Positions 1 to 5,972 of a stretch of 6,215 nt of DNA are shown here, one piece after another; within the stretch, counting starts at the first letter, position 1, and every line of letters starts with the position of its first letter. The translations under genes were made by a program, and so were the position numbers. The stretch comes from Cytophagales bacterium (lineage in GTDB: Bacteria > Bacteroidota > Bacteroidia > Cytophagales > Cyclobacteriaceae). The DNA lies in the NCBI GenBank assembly GCA_003500135.1, contig DNTA01000258.1, positions 1 to 6,215 on the forward strand, written 5' to 3'. The notes under the pieces are model-generated. The model ran no database searches. It was not told where the DNA came from and saw only the letters and a list, made by a program, of their open reading frames with translations.

Positions 1-30
1 GTCAGTAAATGCCTAAGTCAGCCAATTTAT

Positions 31-168
31 TCAAAGCTTATCATCCAACATTGCTTGATTGTTTAATTTTGGTTTTTCTTGTTGCCCACAACTAAAATAT
101 ACCAACACCCCTTCCTGATATAACCCCAATAATGGTGTATACCAAGAAGTCCCTGCTAAGATAATCAC
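31..168 (-). other. Minus-strand open frame, possible gene remnant
   Basis: Reading the minus strand from a GTG at 168 to a TGA at 31-33 gives 45 residues beginning VIILAGTSWYTPLLG and ending QAMLDDKL. The same frame is open further upstream to an in-frame TGA at 232-234, and beyond that again to a TAG at 376-378. The composition looks protein-like, but there is no ATG, no family I recognise, and the equivalent stretch in the second repeat copy carries stops soon after the shared start of the frame. It may be the decayed 3' end of an old gene, perhaps a transposase or other element-borne gene, or it may be open by chance. Positions 1-30 show nothing further. Confidence 0.2.
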
Positions 169-416
169 TTTTTGTAAAGGCTCAATGAGGTTTTTAGGGA
201 GAGGGTTCTGAAGGTATATGGATGTTGCTGTTCAATTAATTACAATGAAAAGGCCTATGAGATCAGACCAAAGGGGCAACCACGGTTTCTTGGATGGGTC
301 GCCGGAACCACCCGCAATATTTAGCGCTTTCACTATGGGAACCCCGGATTTGGCCATCCCAAATAATTCGGTACCCTATTGAACCGCAGCCCTACAGCGC
401 ATCATTGGAGCTTAAT
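88..416 (+). repeat. Long direct repeat, copy 1
   Basis: This stretch matches 3288-3612 in the same orientation. The part at 208-416 aligns with 3404-3612 over 209 bases without any insertion or deletion; by hand I count about 24 differences, roughly 88% identity. The 73 bases at 208-280 differ at only one position. The left part (88-207) is more diverged and has small indels. It contains an imperfect hairpin with arms near 111-122 and 137-148. The repeat ends with the shared bases TTGGAGCTTAAT, 17 bases before the stop codon of the lipoprotein gene. A plus-strand reading frame of 54 codons (ATG 218, stop 380-382) is present; the overlapping minus-strand frame is broken by a TAG at 376-378. 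No transposase or known RNA family is recognised. Confidence 0.85.
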
Positions 417-433
417 TGTCTGGGGTAGTTTTT

Positions 434-1165
434 CTATTTTTTGGGTAAATATAATTTCATTTCCCCAATTTCTAATTCGTCTAAATGCCCCATTTTACTT
501 TCGTCTTTTGTTATTAAGTGCATATGCAAAAATGAGTCGTGATGTGTGAAAATGCCTTTATGTTCAGTCGAGAAAAATCCAATTATTTCAACGTCTTCAC
601 TTGCGATATAATAATTTGTTTGCCCTTGATGTGCTTCGTCAGGGGATGAGACTTTTGTTCTTTCGGGCAAATTTTGAATATGAATAATCGCACTTAAAAC
701 TTGTCCGATTAATTTAAAAGCGAAAGGCCTTTTGAATTCAGTCGTTTTATCGTCAATGAATTCTTCTAAACCTTGCATTGTCTTAATGTTTGCTGGCAAG
801 TTGATTTCATTCCATTCGGTTACGTTTCCGTAAACAAAGAATGGTGCGGATGTTTTAAACGTTTTTTCAACGGTCATTGTAGAGTCAGAAGTCACTTTTG
901 AAACGTAGCTCTTTCCGTTATTAATCAACAATTCGCCTGTCAAGTAGATTATTGGTCCAAGTCCATAAAGTCCATTTTTGTCCGAAATCGTGTCCAGGTC
1001 AATGCTGCTTCCTAATTCACCTTTCCACATCACGTTTTTCATTGCACCAACAATTTTAATGTCGGAATAAGATTCGGTTTCTTTCGTATTCTTGTCTTTC
1101 GGTGTCGAATTGCAACTTATCAGTACTATTGCAAGAAGCCCGAATGTTAATTGTTTAATATTCAT
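434..1165 (-). CDS. Lipoprotein of the acetolactate decarboxylase family
   Basis: The 243-residue product begins with a short signal peptide ending in a lipobox (LISC, Cys18), so it should be lipid-anchored on the periplasmic or outer face. The rest resembles alpha-acetolactate decarboxylase, the zinc enzyme that turns acetolactate into acetoin and CO2. The signature is GLYGLGPI (65-72), then TGE (Glu78), RPFAFKLIG (146-154), and near the C-terminus His214-x-His216 followed by His227. That is the H-x-H-x10-H spacing of the three zinc ligands in the Brevibacillus brevis enzyme. Two things are odd. The position of the catalytic arginine (in KTR-type motifs of classical enzymes) reads HIQNLP (162-167) here, and the protein ends 16 residues after the third histidine, so the C-terminal glutamate strand of classical enzymes seems missing. 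The fold is likely; the activity is uncertain. The ATG at 1165 is the only start that keeps the signal peptide. Confidence 0.75.
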   Translation of the reverse strand: MNIKQLTFGLLAIVLISCNSTPKDKNTKETESYSDIKIVGAMKNVMWKGELGSSIDLDTISDKNGLYGLGPIIYLTGELLINNGKSYVSKVTSDSTMTVEKTFKTSAPFFVYGNVTEWNEINLPANIKTMQGLEEFIDDKTTEFKRPFAFKLIGQVLSAIIHIQNLPERTKVSSPDEAHQGQTNYYIASEDVEIIGFFSTEHKGIFTHHDSFLHMHLITKDESKMGHLDELEIGEMKLYLPKK

Positions 1166-1199
1166 ATTTATTTTTAGTTTTTCTCAAATTACCGCCAAA

Positions 1200-1321
1200 G
1201 GTTACGTATATGAAACGTTTGGATTTATAAGCACTTTCCTGTCAAGGTAGAAGTACTTTGGATAGGAGTTAAAATTCATGATAACGCACTGGCTTCCAAA
1301 TGTTTTATATACGATGTTACC
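1200..1321. repeat. Long imperfect inverted repeat with nested hairpin
   Basis: The left arm 1206-1222 (GTATATGAAACGTTTGG) pairs with 1296-1312 at 15 of 17 positions, and the pairing continues outward less perfectly through GGTTAC (1200-1205) and GTTACC (1316-1321). Inside, AAGCACTT (1229-1236) faces AAGTACTT (1251-1258), giving a nested stem. It fills most of the gap between the CPBP operon and the lipoprotein gene, both read leftward, so it could fold in the transcript and act as a weak terminator or processing site. It could equally be a small non-autonomous mobile element or a cassette recombination site. No poly-U run follows it. The remaining gap, 1322-1391, shows nothing notable. Confidence 0.6.
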
Positions 1322-1391
1322 TGATGGGCTTTCTTTTCAATTATTAATACTTTTTTCTGTATAGATTAAGATATATTATTTACTAGATGAC

Positions 1392-2414
1392 TTATGCATT
1401 ATTAGACTTATCAGTTTTCTTCCACATTTTACTGGTACATATTACTATCAAAAGAAAAATACCCATGACAATATCAAAAATCGATGATTTGGGTATGAAA
1501 TGAGTAAATGTATTCCAAGACGCATGCAAAATAATAACAGCTAATAAACTTCCTTTTGTACGATTATATATCCATGTAAAAGTTAAACCAATTTGAATAC
1601 AACCTAATACAATCATCCATAATGACATACTCGTGATTTGAGATAAATAGATAGGAAAATGCCAAATACCCCATGCTAACCCTATCATTATCCCAACAAT
1701 CAAGGGTGAATATTTTTTTTGAAGTTCTTTTTGAGCATATCCCCTCCATCCTGGTTCTTCTGACAGTCCTCCTGTTTGTAGAGATTGAGTTATGATTATC
1801 AGAAATAAATAAAAAAACAGCTTAATATTGGCATACTCATTGAAATTGTATTCAGGGCTTCCTATTTCATTTCCTATTATATAATTAATTAGGACATCCA
1901 AAGAAAGTAGAAATGGGATAATCAAAAATGCAATGATATACCAAAACAGTTTTCCCTTTGGATAGAAAATAGTTGAAAGATGTTCTTGTATGGCTGTTTT
2001 TTTTGAAAAGATGTTCGACAGTACAAAAGCCGGTAAAACTGAAGTAACAATCGTTATTAATATTAGTTTTATCCCAGTTTCTGTATTTTCGATATGAATT
2101 AGATAAAAATAAAAATGAAGTGATGCAATAATCCAGACTATTACAAAAGTTAGCCATCTTTTTTTTGTTTTATTTGATTCCGCGGAATTCTTTAATGAAC
2201 ACATAAAGATACTAATAAGTGCAGGAGCAAAAGCTCCAATTCGCATAAGTGGTAATTGTAATAAAAAATTTCCAGGAAATAATAAATATGCTAATATCCA
2301 TGATGACCAGGAAACAAGAAAAACAATAACGAAGAAAAAAACTATATTATGATTTAAAAGTAATTTCATTAAATTATTCTTTTCTATTTCATAATATTTG
2401 TATTCAGTAGACAC
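1392..2414 (-). CDS. CPBP family intramembrane metalloprotease (first type)
   Basis: This 340-residue polytopic membrane protein has about eight to ten hydrophobic segments starting near residue 24. It carries all the motifs of the CPBP (Abi, CAAX protease self-immunity) family: EEPGWRG (Glu219, Glu220, Arg224), the second motif with His252 in GIWHFPIY, and the third with His297 in LHASWN (Asn301). These residues line the active site of the Rce1-type glutamate intramembrane proteases. The EEPGWRG form is a common subgroup. The substrate cannot be read from the sequence; bacterial relatives act in peptide maturation, bacteriocin immunity or signalling. The reading frame opens at a GTG (2414) 3 bp after the stop of the upstream protease gene, so the two are probably co-transcribed. 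An ATG at codon 16 (position 2369) is an alternative start that leaves all membrane segments intact. Confidence 0.9.
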   Translation of the reverse strand: MSTEYKYYEIEKNNLMKLLLNHNIVFFFVIVFLVSWSSWILAYLLFPGNFLLQLPLMRIGAFAPALISIFMCSLKNSAESNKTKKRWLTFVIVWIIASLHFYFYLIHIENTETGIKLILITIVTSVLPAFVLSNIFSKKTAIQEHLSTIFYPKGKLFWYIIAFLIIPFLLSLDVLINYIIGNEIGSPEYNFNEYANIKLFFYLFLIIITQSLQTGGLSEEPGWRGYAQKELQKKYSPLIVGIMIGLAWGIWHFPIYLSQITSMSLWMIVLGCIQIGLTFTWIYNRTKGSLLAVIILHASWNTFTHFIPKSSIFDIVMGIFLLIVICTSKMWKKTDKSNNA

Positions 2415-2417
2415 TGT

Positions 2418-3251
2418 CTAACCAGATACTCCAAAAGTTGAATATATCGGAATTATAATCATTAAGTCTGCACCAGCATGAAAAAGCCATGATGATATTA
2501 TACTTTTTGTGAAATGCATTAAAAATCCCCAAAGCAAACCAAGTATTAGTACAAGTCCAACAAAAAATAATACATCAGGGGTATAGGTTACTTGCATATG
2601 CGAAGCAGCAAAAACAATAGCTGTGAGAATAATTGACCAAATCGGTTTAAAAAAGTTGTTTAATTGTTTTAAAAATATTCCTCTAAAAAGTAATTCCTCC
2701 ATAAATGCATTTGAAAAAACAAACAGCAAAATCCATAATAAGTTTCTTTTTAAAAAAATTAATTCAATAGGTGGCTCTGAATAATTTAAGGCAAGTAAGC
2801 CCATCAAAATAAAAGTAAGAAAGCCAATTATTAAACCAATAATAAATCGACCCTTTACTAAAAATATATCTTTAAGTTTATATCCTGCAATTAAAAATGA
2901 GAAAATTAAAACAAAACAGATGATAGCGCTATCACTTAGTTTAGCTAAAGCAATTCCTCTGGAACTTTCGATATTTATGTTCCAGAAATCATTTGTAAAA
3001 AATGAAACAATCAAAAATGCTAAATTTATGACCATTAAAGTGAATGCTATATATTTAAAATCCTCTTGTCTCCATATTTGAAAAAATTTCCATGCTCCAA
3101 AAAATAAAGCAATAAGTATCACTCTAATAAATAATAGTATCGTATTTGGAATTTTGCTTGTGAATGTAATATTTATCATAAACACAACGCCCAAAATGGA
3201 TAAGATAATAAGAAAAGAAAGTAGCTTGTATTTTTTAGTTTTTGATTCCAT
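2418..3251 (-). CDS. CPBP family intramembrane metalloprotease (second type)
   Basis: This 277-residue integral membrane protein has hydrophobic stretches near residues 9-29, 36-55, 66-86, 107-124, 136-156, 171-182, 203-217 and 227-246. The catalytic motifs of the CPBP family are complete: MEELLFRGIF (Glu185, Glu186, Arg190), FAASHMQ (His218) and LFHAGAD (His258). It is the classical EExxxRG form and differs clearly from its downstream neighbour, which has the EEPGWRG form, so the pair is not a recent tandem duplication. It is the first gene of a likely two-gene operon, with 3 bp between its TAG stop and the next start. Its ATG lies 36 bp from the edge of repeat copy 2, so any promoter must lie in or next to the repeat. 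The substrate is unknown. Confidence 0.9.
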   Translation of the reverse strand: MESKTKKYKLLSFLIILSILGVVFMINITFTSKIPNTILLFIRVILIALFFGAWKFFQIWRQEDFKYIAFTLMVINLAFLIVSFFTNDFWNINIESSRGIALAKLSDSAIICFVLIFSFLIAGYKLKDIFLVKGRFIIGLIIGFLTFILMGLLALNYSEPPIELIFLKRNLLWILLFVFSNAFMEELLFRGIFLKQLNNFFKPIWSIILTAIVFAASHMQVTYTPDVLFFVGLVLILGLLWGFLMHFTKSIISSWLFHAGADLMIIIPIYSTFGVSG

Positions 3252-3287
3252 AGCATCTGATTTAGTTTTATTTCAGCCTTGCAGGTA

Positions 3288-3612
3288 ACAACAAAATATC
3301 AACATCCCTTCCCGATATACCCACTATAATGTTGTATATCAGGAAGGCCCTGCTAAGATAATTACTTTTTGAAAAGGCTCAATGCGGTTTTTAGGGTGAG
3401 GATCTGAAGGTATATGGATGTTGCTGCTCAATTAATTACAATGAAAAGGCCTATGAGATCAGACCAAAGGGGCAACAATGGTTTCATGGATGGGTCGCCG
3501 GAAACACACGGAATATTTAGCGCTTTCACTATGGAAACGCTGGATTTGTCCATCCCTGATATTTCAAGACTCCTATGCACCGCAGCCCTATAGCGTATCA
3601 TTGGAGCTTAAT
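3288..3612 (+). repeat. Long direct repeat, copy 2
   Basis: This is the second copy of the repeat at 88-416. Its left part holds a strong hairpin: 3307-3320 (CCTTCCCGATATAC) pairs with 3334-3347 (GTATATCAGGAAGG) at 13 of 14 positions around a 13-base loop. The indel-free core is 3404-3612. Here two overlapping frames are open: plus strand ATG 3414 to TAG 3591-3593 (59 codons) and minus strand ATG 3601 to TGA 3428-3430 (57 codons). The copies differ from each other mostly at positions that change the amino acid in either frame, so neither frame looks like a protein under selection. The repeat fills most of the gene-free gap 3252-3695. Its left edge may serve as the upstream region of the CPBP operon. 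Confidence 0.85.
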
Positions 3613-3657
3613 CGTTAGAAATTGTGCTTTTTTATTTTCTTTTTTCTTCTTAATTTT

Positions 3658-3687
3658 GTTGTGTAATGTTGTATAAGGTTGTATAAT
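3658..3687 (+). promoter_or_regulatory. Three tandem 10-bp repeats before the methyltransferase, candidate operator
   Basis: GTTGTGTAAT, GTTGTATAAG and GTTGTATAAT follow one another head to tail with no gap and end 8 bases before the methyltransferase ATG. A 10-base period puts each copy on the same face of the helix, as expected for an array of protein-binding sites. The last copy contains TATAAT, so promoter and operator may overlap. The gene downstream encodes an N-terminal MerR-like DNA-binding domain, making it the obvious candidate ligand (inference). A T-rich tract (about 3628-3657) precedes the array without a clear stem, so I do not call a terminator. Confidence 0.5.
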
Positions 3688-3695
3688 CTTCTATT

Positions 3696-4769
3696 ATGTC
3701 AAAATATTTATCCGTAAGTGAAGCTGCTGAAAAGTTGAATGTCAACTCCGAAACCCTAAGACGATGGGACAAATCAGGTAAGTTTAAAAGTTCAAGACAT
3801 CCAATTAATAATTATAGAGTTTACAGCGAAGATCAAGTTCTATCTCTTGTAGAAGAGATGCAACTGGAAATCACTTACAGGAAAAAAGATGCTCCCTCTA
3901 AAAAATATAACCCTTTCTTTGAAACTAAACTTGGTAAGCTATACAATGCTGATTCGTTGGAATTTTTACAGACGTTAGAGCATGCCTCAGTTGATCTGAT
4001 ATTTGCAGATCCACCTTATAATATCAAGAAAGCTCAATGGGACTCTTTTTCTTCTCAAAAAGAGTATGTCGAATGGAGTTTGGAGTGGATAACAGAAGCA
4101 AGTAGAATTCTAAAAAATACCGGTTCCATGTACATTTGTGGGTTTTCAGAAATTCTTGCAGATGTCAAATGGGCATCTGCTAATCTGTTTAAAGGATGCA
4201 AATGGTTAGTTTGGTTTTATAGAAATAAGGCGAATCTTGGAAACGATTGGGGTAGGTCACATGAAAGCATCCTTCATTTAAGAAAGTCCAAGGATTTCAA
4301 GTTCAATGTTGATGAAATACGTATTCCTTACAACGAGCATACCTTAAAATACCCGGTTAGACCTCAAGCAGAAACATCACAATATTCCAAAGGCAAGAAA
4401 AATGGTAGGAATTATGTTTGGGAACCCAATCCCTTAGGAGCAAAGCCCAAAGATGTAATAGAAATCCCAACGATTTCAAATGGTTCATGGGAACGATATG
4501 CTCATGAAACTCAAAAACCCGTGGAACTCTTAAGAAGGGTTGTTCTTTCATCGTCGGATAAAGGTGATATTGTTGTTGATCCTTTTGGCGGTTCAGGTTC
4601 AACTTTTGCTGTTGCAGAGGCTTATGATCGAAAATGGATTGGAATTGAGAAGGAAAAACCTTATTGTAAAATTATTTCGGAACGTCTTTCTGACCAAGAT
4701 CATTTATCTAGAATCAAAAGTGAGGTTGATTCCAAAGAATCTCAAAAAAGGAGACAGAAATTAAGATGA
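3696..4769 (+). CDS. Type II DNA methyltransferase (beta class, probably N6-adenine) with N-terminal MerR-like HTH
   Basis: The 357-residue protein is the modification half of a restriction-modification system. Residues about 4-55 form a MerR/excisionase-type winged helix (YLSVSEAAEKLNVNSETLRRW, then a wing with NNYRVYS). The methyltransferase follows: GKLYNADSLEFL (80-91), motif IV DPPYNI (105-110), a middle region that should hold the target-recognition part (about 160-265), HETQKP (270-275), and motif I DPFGGSGST (295-303) with WIGIE after it. The order IV, recognition region, I is the beta class. DPPY rather than SPPY favours N6-adenine over N4-cytosine. The recognition sequence cannot be read off. 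The extra HTH domain is unusual beside a catalytic domain and suggests autoregulation, as known for other methyltransferases with HTH domains such as M.SsoII. Its 3' end overlaps that of the endonuclease gene by 9 bp. Confidence 0.9.
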   Translation: MSKYLSVSEAAEKLNVNSETLRRWDKSGKFKSSRHPINNYRVYSEDQVLSLVEEMQLEITYRKKDAPSKKYNPFFETKLGKLYNADSLEFLQTLEHASVDLIFADPPYNIKKAQWDSFSSQKEYVEWSLEWITEASRILKNTGSMYICGFSEILADVKWASANLFKGCKWLVWFYRNKANLGNDWGRSHESILHLRKSKDFKFNVDEIRIPYNEHTLKYPVRPQAETSQYSKGKKNGRNYVWEPNPLGAKPKDVIEIPTISNGSWERYAHETQKPVELLRRVVLSSSDKGDIVVDPFGGSGSTFAVAEAYDRKWIGIEKEKPYCKIISERLSDQDHLSRIKSEVDSKESQKRRQKLR

Positions 4770-5648
4770 TAGTAACCTCCAAACATCTGTAGTGATCAAT
4801 TCTGAAAATGACTTCATATATTTGTTGTAAGGTTCTTTTTTAGCATTCGGAGGTGGATCAAGGTAGTAAACACCTTCAAGCTCAGTTAAAAACTTACTGT
4901 AAACCATAAATAGGTTTGAAACAAGGGTATAACTAATATTATCATGTTCTTTTCTTTGGACATCATTTAGAAAAATTCCAATGACTTTTTGATCATGTTC
5001 TACGAATCTTTCTAACAGTATTTTATCGATGAACATTTTACCCATTCGATCTTTGGAAGTTGTTTTAACTGAAACGACTATTTCATTCTTATCTAAAGAT
5101 TTTGAAGTTGATTTTACTTTTTCAAACGGAGATAAGATTAAATCATTTTCACATTTATAAACTTTGGTTCCTTCGTCTGTTTCGTAAGGAATTTTGAGTA
5201 CTTTCTTCTTGTTGGAAATTCCAATTTCTGTAAAAACTACTTTTATCAACTCCTCAAATCTATTGCCAACATGTTTCCTTGCACTATTCGGATTCACAAG
5301 TAAGTCAAGCCCAGCTCCAATGGATTGCTGAATAGTATACAAAGTCCTGTCAATTATTAATAATTCATCGTCATTGAAAGTCCGTTCACCATTTTTAATT
5401 CTTACGACAAGACTAGAAAACGCTGAAAATGAAGCATCAAAACTGGCTGAATCCGAAATAAAGAGGCGGGTGTTTATCGGTCGAATATATTTCTTGAAAC
5501 CAGCTTGTTCATTCACATGGATTCTGTAATCCCCTTTGTCACTGTTGCTAGTTAGGACTGCTGGAAGGTAGTTAAGGACATTTTTTGTTATTTCTACGAA
5601 TTCAGAGAGTTGGTTTTTCTTCTCCTGTAAATCAGCGTCTAGAGCCAT
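4761..5648 (-). CDS. Type II restriction endonuclease, PD-(D/E)XK fold with SVK motif
   Basis: The 295-residue protein lies tail to tail with the methyltransferase and is its expected partner, cutting unmodified DNA. A helix with ARKHVGNRFEEL (123-134) precedes the catalytic region, as in many restriction enzymes. Then come CENDLIL (166-172, Asp169) and VVSVKTTSKDR (191-201, Lys195). This resembles the PD-(D/E)XK core, but the acidic residue before X-K is replaced by serine (Ser193-Val-Lys195). Such an S-V-K site is known in the Cfr10I/Bse634I group, where an acidic residue from a following helix substitutes; Asp208 (13 after the lysine) or Glu213 could do this here. The family is inferred from motifs and context; I do not recognise a named enzyme or its site. 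The ATG at 5648 lies 31 bp from an upstream hairpin, and no frame disruption is visible. Confidence 0.8.
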   Translation of the reverse strand: MALDADLQEKKNQLSEFVEITKNVLNYLPAVLTSNSDKGDYRIHVNEQAGFKKYIRPINTRLFISDSASFDASFSAFSSLVVRIKNGERTFNDDELLIIDRTLYTIQQSIGAGLDLLVNPNSARKHVGNRFEELIKVVFTEIGISNKKKVLKIPYETDEGTKVYKCENDLILSPFEKVKSTSKSLDKNEIVVSVKTTSKDRMGKMFIDKILLERFVEHDQKVIGIFLNDVQRKEHDNISYTLVSNLFMVYSKFLTELEGVYYLDPPPNAKKEPYNKYMKSFSELITTDVWRLLSS

Positions 5649-5679
5649 TCAGTTTTTTTCACCAAAGTAAGGATTTGAG

Positions 5680-5704
5680 ATTAGGAACGCTAGCCGTTCC
5701 TAAT
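5680..5704. promoter_or_regulatory. Perfect inverted repeat upstream of the endonuclease, candidate operator
   Basis: ATTAGGAACG (5680-5689) and CGTTCCTAAT (5695-5704) are exact reverse complements around a 5-base centre, CTAGC. The element ends 31 bases before the endonuclease ATG, within its probable promoter or leader. No run of T follows on either strand, which argues against an intrinsic terminator. A dimeric regulator site or a stem in the leader of the endonuclease transcript are the likelier roles. It shares no clear sequence with the 10-bp repeats before the methyltransferase. The adjoining stretch 5705-5800 shows nothing I can interpret. Confidence 0.4.
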
Positions 5705-5800
5705 AAAAGAACATTACGACCAACACTCAACTAAAATTAAGTATGCGGCCCAGTTGCTAGAAGCACTGCAGTTTCAGGATTGCTTTCCACATCAAAGGGC

Positions 5801-5971
5801 TCAGTTCGCATATTCATTTTTAGCGCTTGTTGTTGTGCTGTTTTCGTCATAATATTCGCTCCGAATTTTCACATTAAGCCTTCGAAGATGTTTGAAGATT
5901 TCCTTCCAATGTTTTCCTCGATAACAACCAGCAGGTTGCAAGTTGCTCGTATGAAAATTCTTTAGTCTTAT
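5801..5971 (-). pseudogene. Possible 3' fragment of a gene cut by the IS66 element
   Basis: On the minus strand, an open frame reaches a TGA at 5801-5803 and gives 56 residues outside the insertion sequence, including GKHWKEIFKHLRRLNVKIR followed by SEYYDEN. The composition, rich in charged residues with alternating hydrophobics, looks like real protein. I recognise no family. The frame carries on into the insertion sequence as a 95-residue frame from a TTG at 6088, but that extension is antisense to tnpA and not meaningful. If this is a gene, its N-terminal part should lie on the far side of the insertion sequence. The alternative is plain intergenic DNA. Confidence 0.3.
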
Positions 5972-5972
5972 T

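Noticed and set aside
1564..2157. Small minus-strand frames inside the first CPBP gene (61 and 90 residues)
   Set aside because: They lie in another frame of a gene with complete catalytic motifs and show no family features.
3288..3612. Repeat as a retron RNA, group II intron or diversity-generating element
   Set aside because: No reverse transcriptase gene lies in the window and the ends lack intron-type boundary sequences.
3605..3620. GGAGCTTAATCGTTAG at the end of repeat copy 2 as an integron attC-type core (GTTRRRY)
   Set aside because: The 7-base core is not matched exactly, the bases after TTAAT are not shared with copy 1, no paired partner core is visible, and the repeat is far longer than a usual attC site.
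3624..3657. T-rich tract as an intrinsic terminator
   Set aside because: No stable stem directly precedes it on the plus strand.
4357..4764. Frames of 81 residues (minus) and 74 residues (plus) inside the methyltransferase gene
   Set aside because: They overlap the region coding for HETQKP and motif I of the methyltransferase and have no recognisable content of their own.
5700..5760. Shared short word GTAATGTT upstream of both the methyltransferase and the endonuclease as a common operator
   Set aside because: Eight AT-rich bases occur easily by chance and the surrounding 10-bp repeat pattern is not present near the endonuclease.
5780..5965. Plus-strand 61-residue frame starting at a TTG
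   Set aside because: It overlaps the more protein-like minus-strand frame, has a weak start and ends just before the IS junction; no family recognised.
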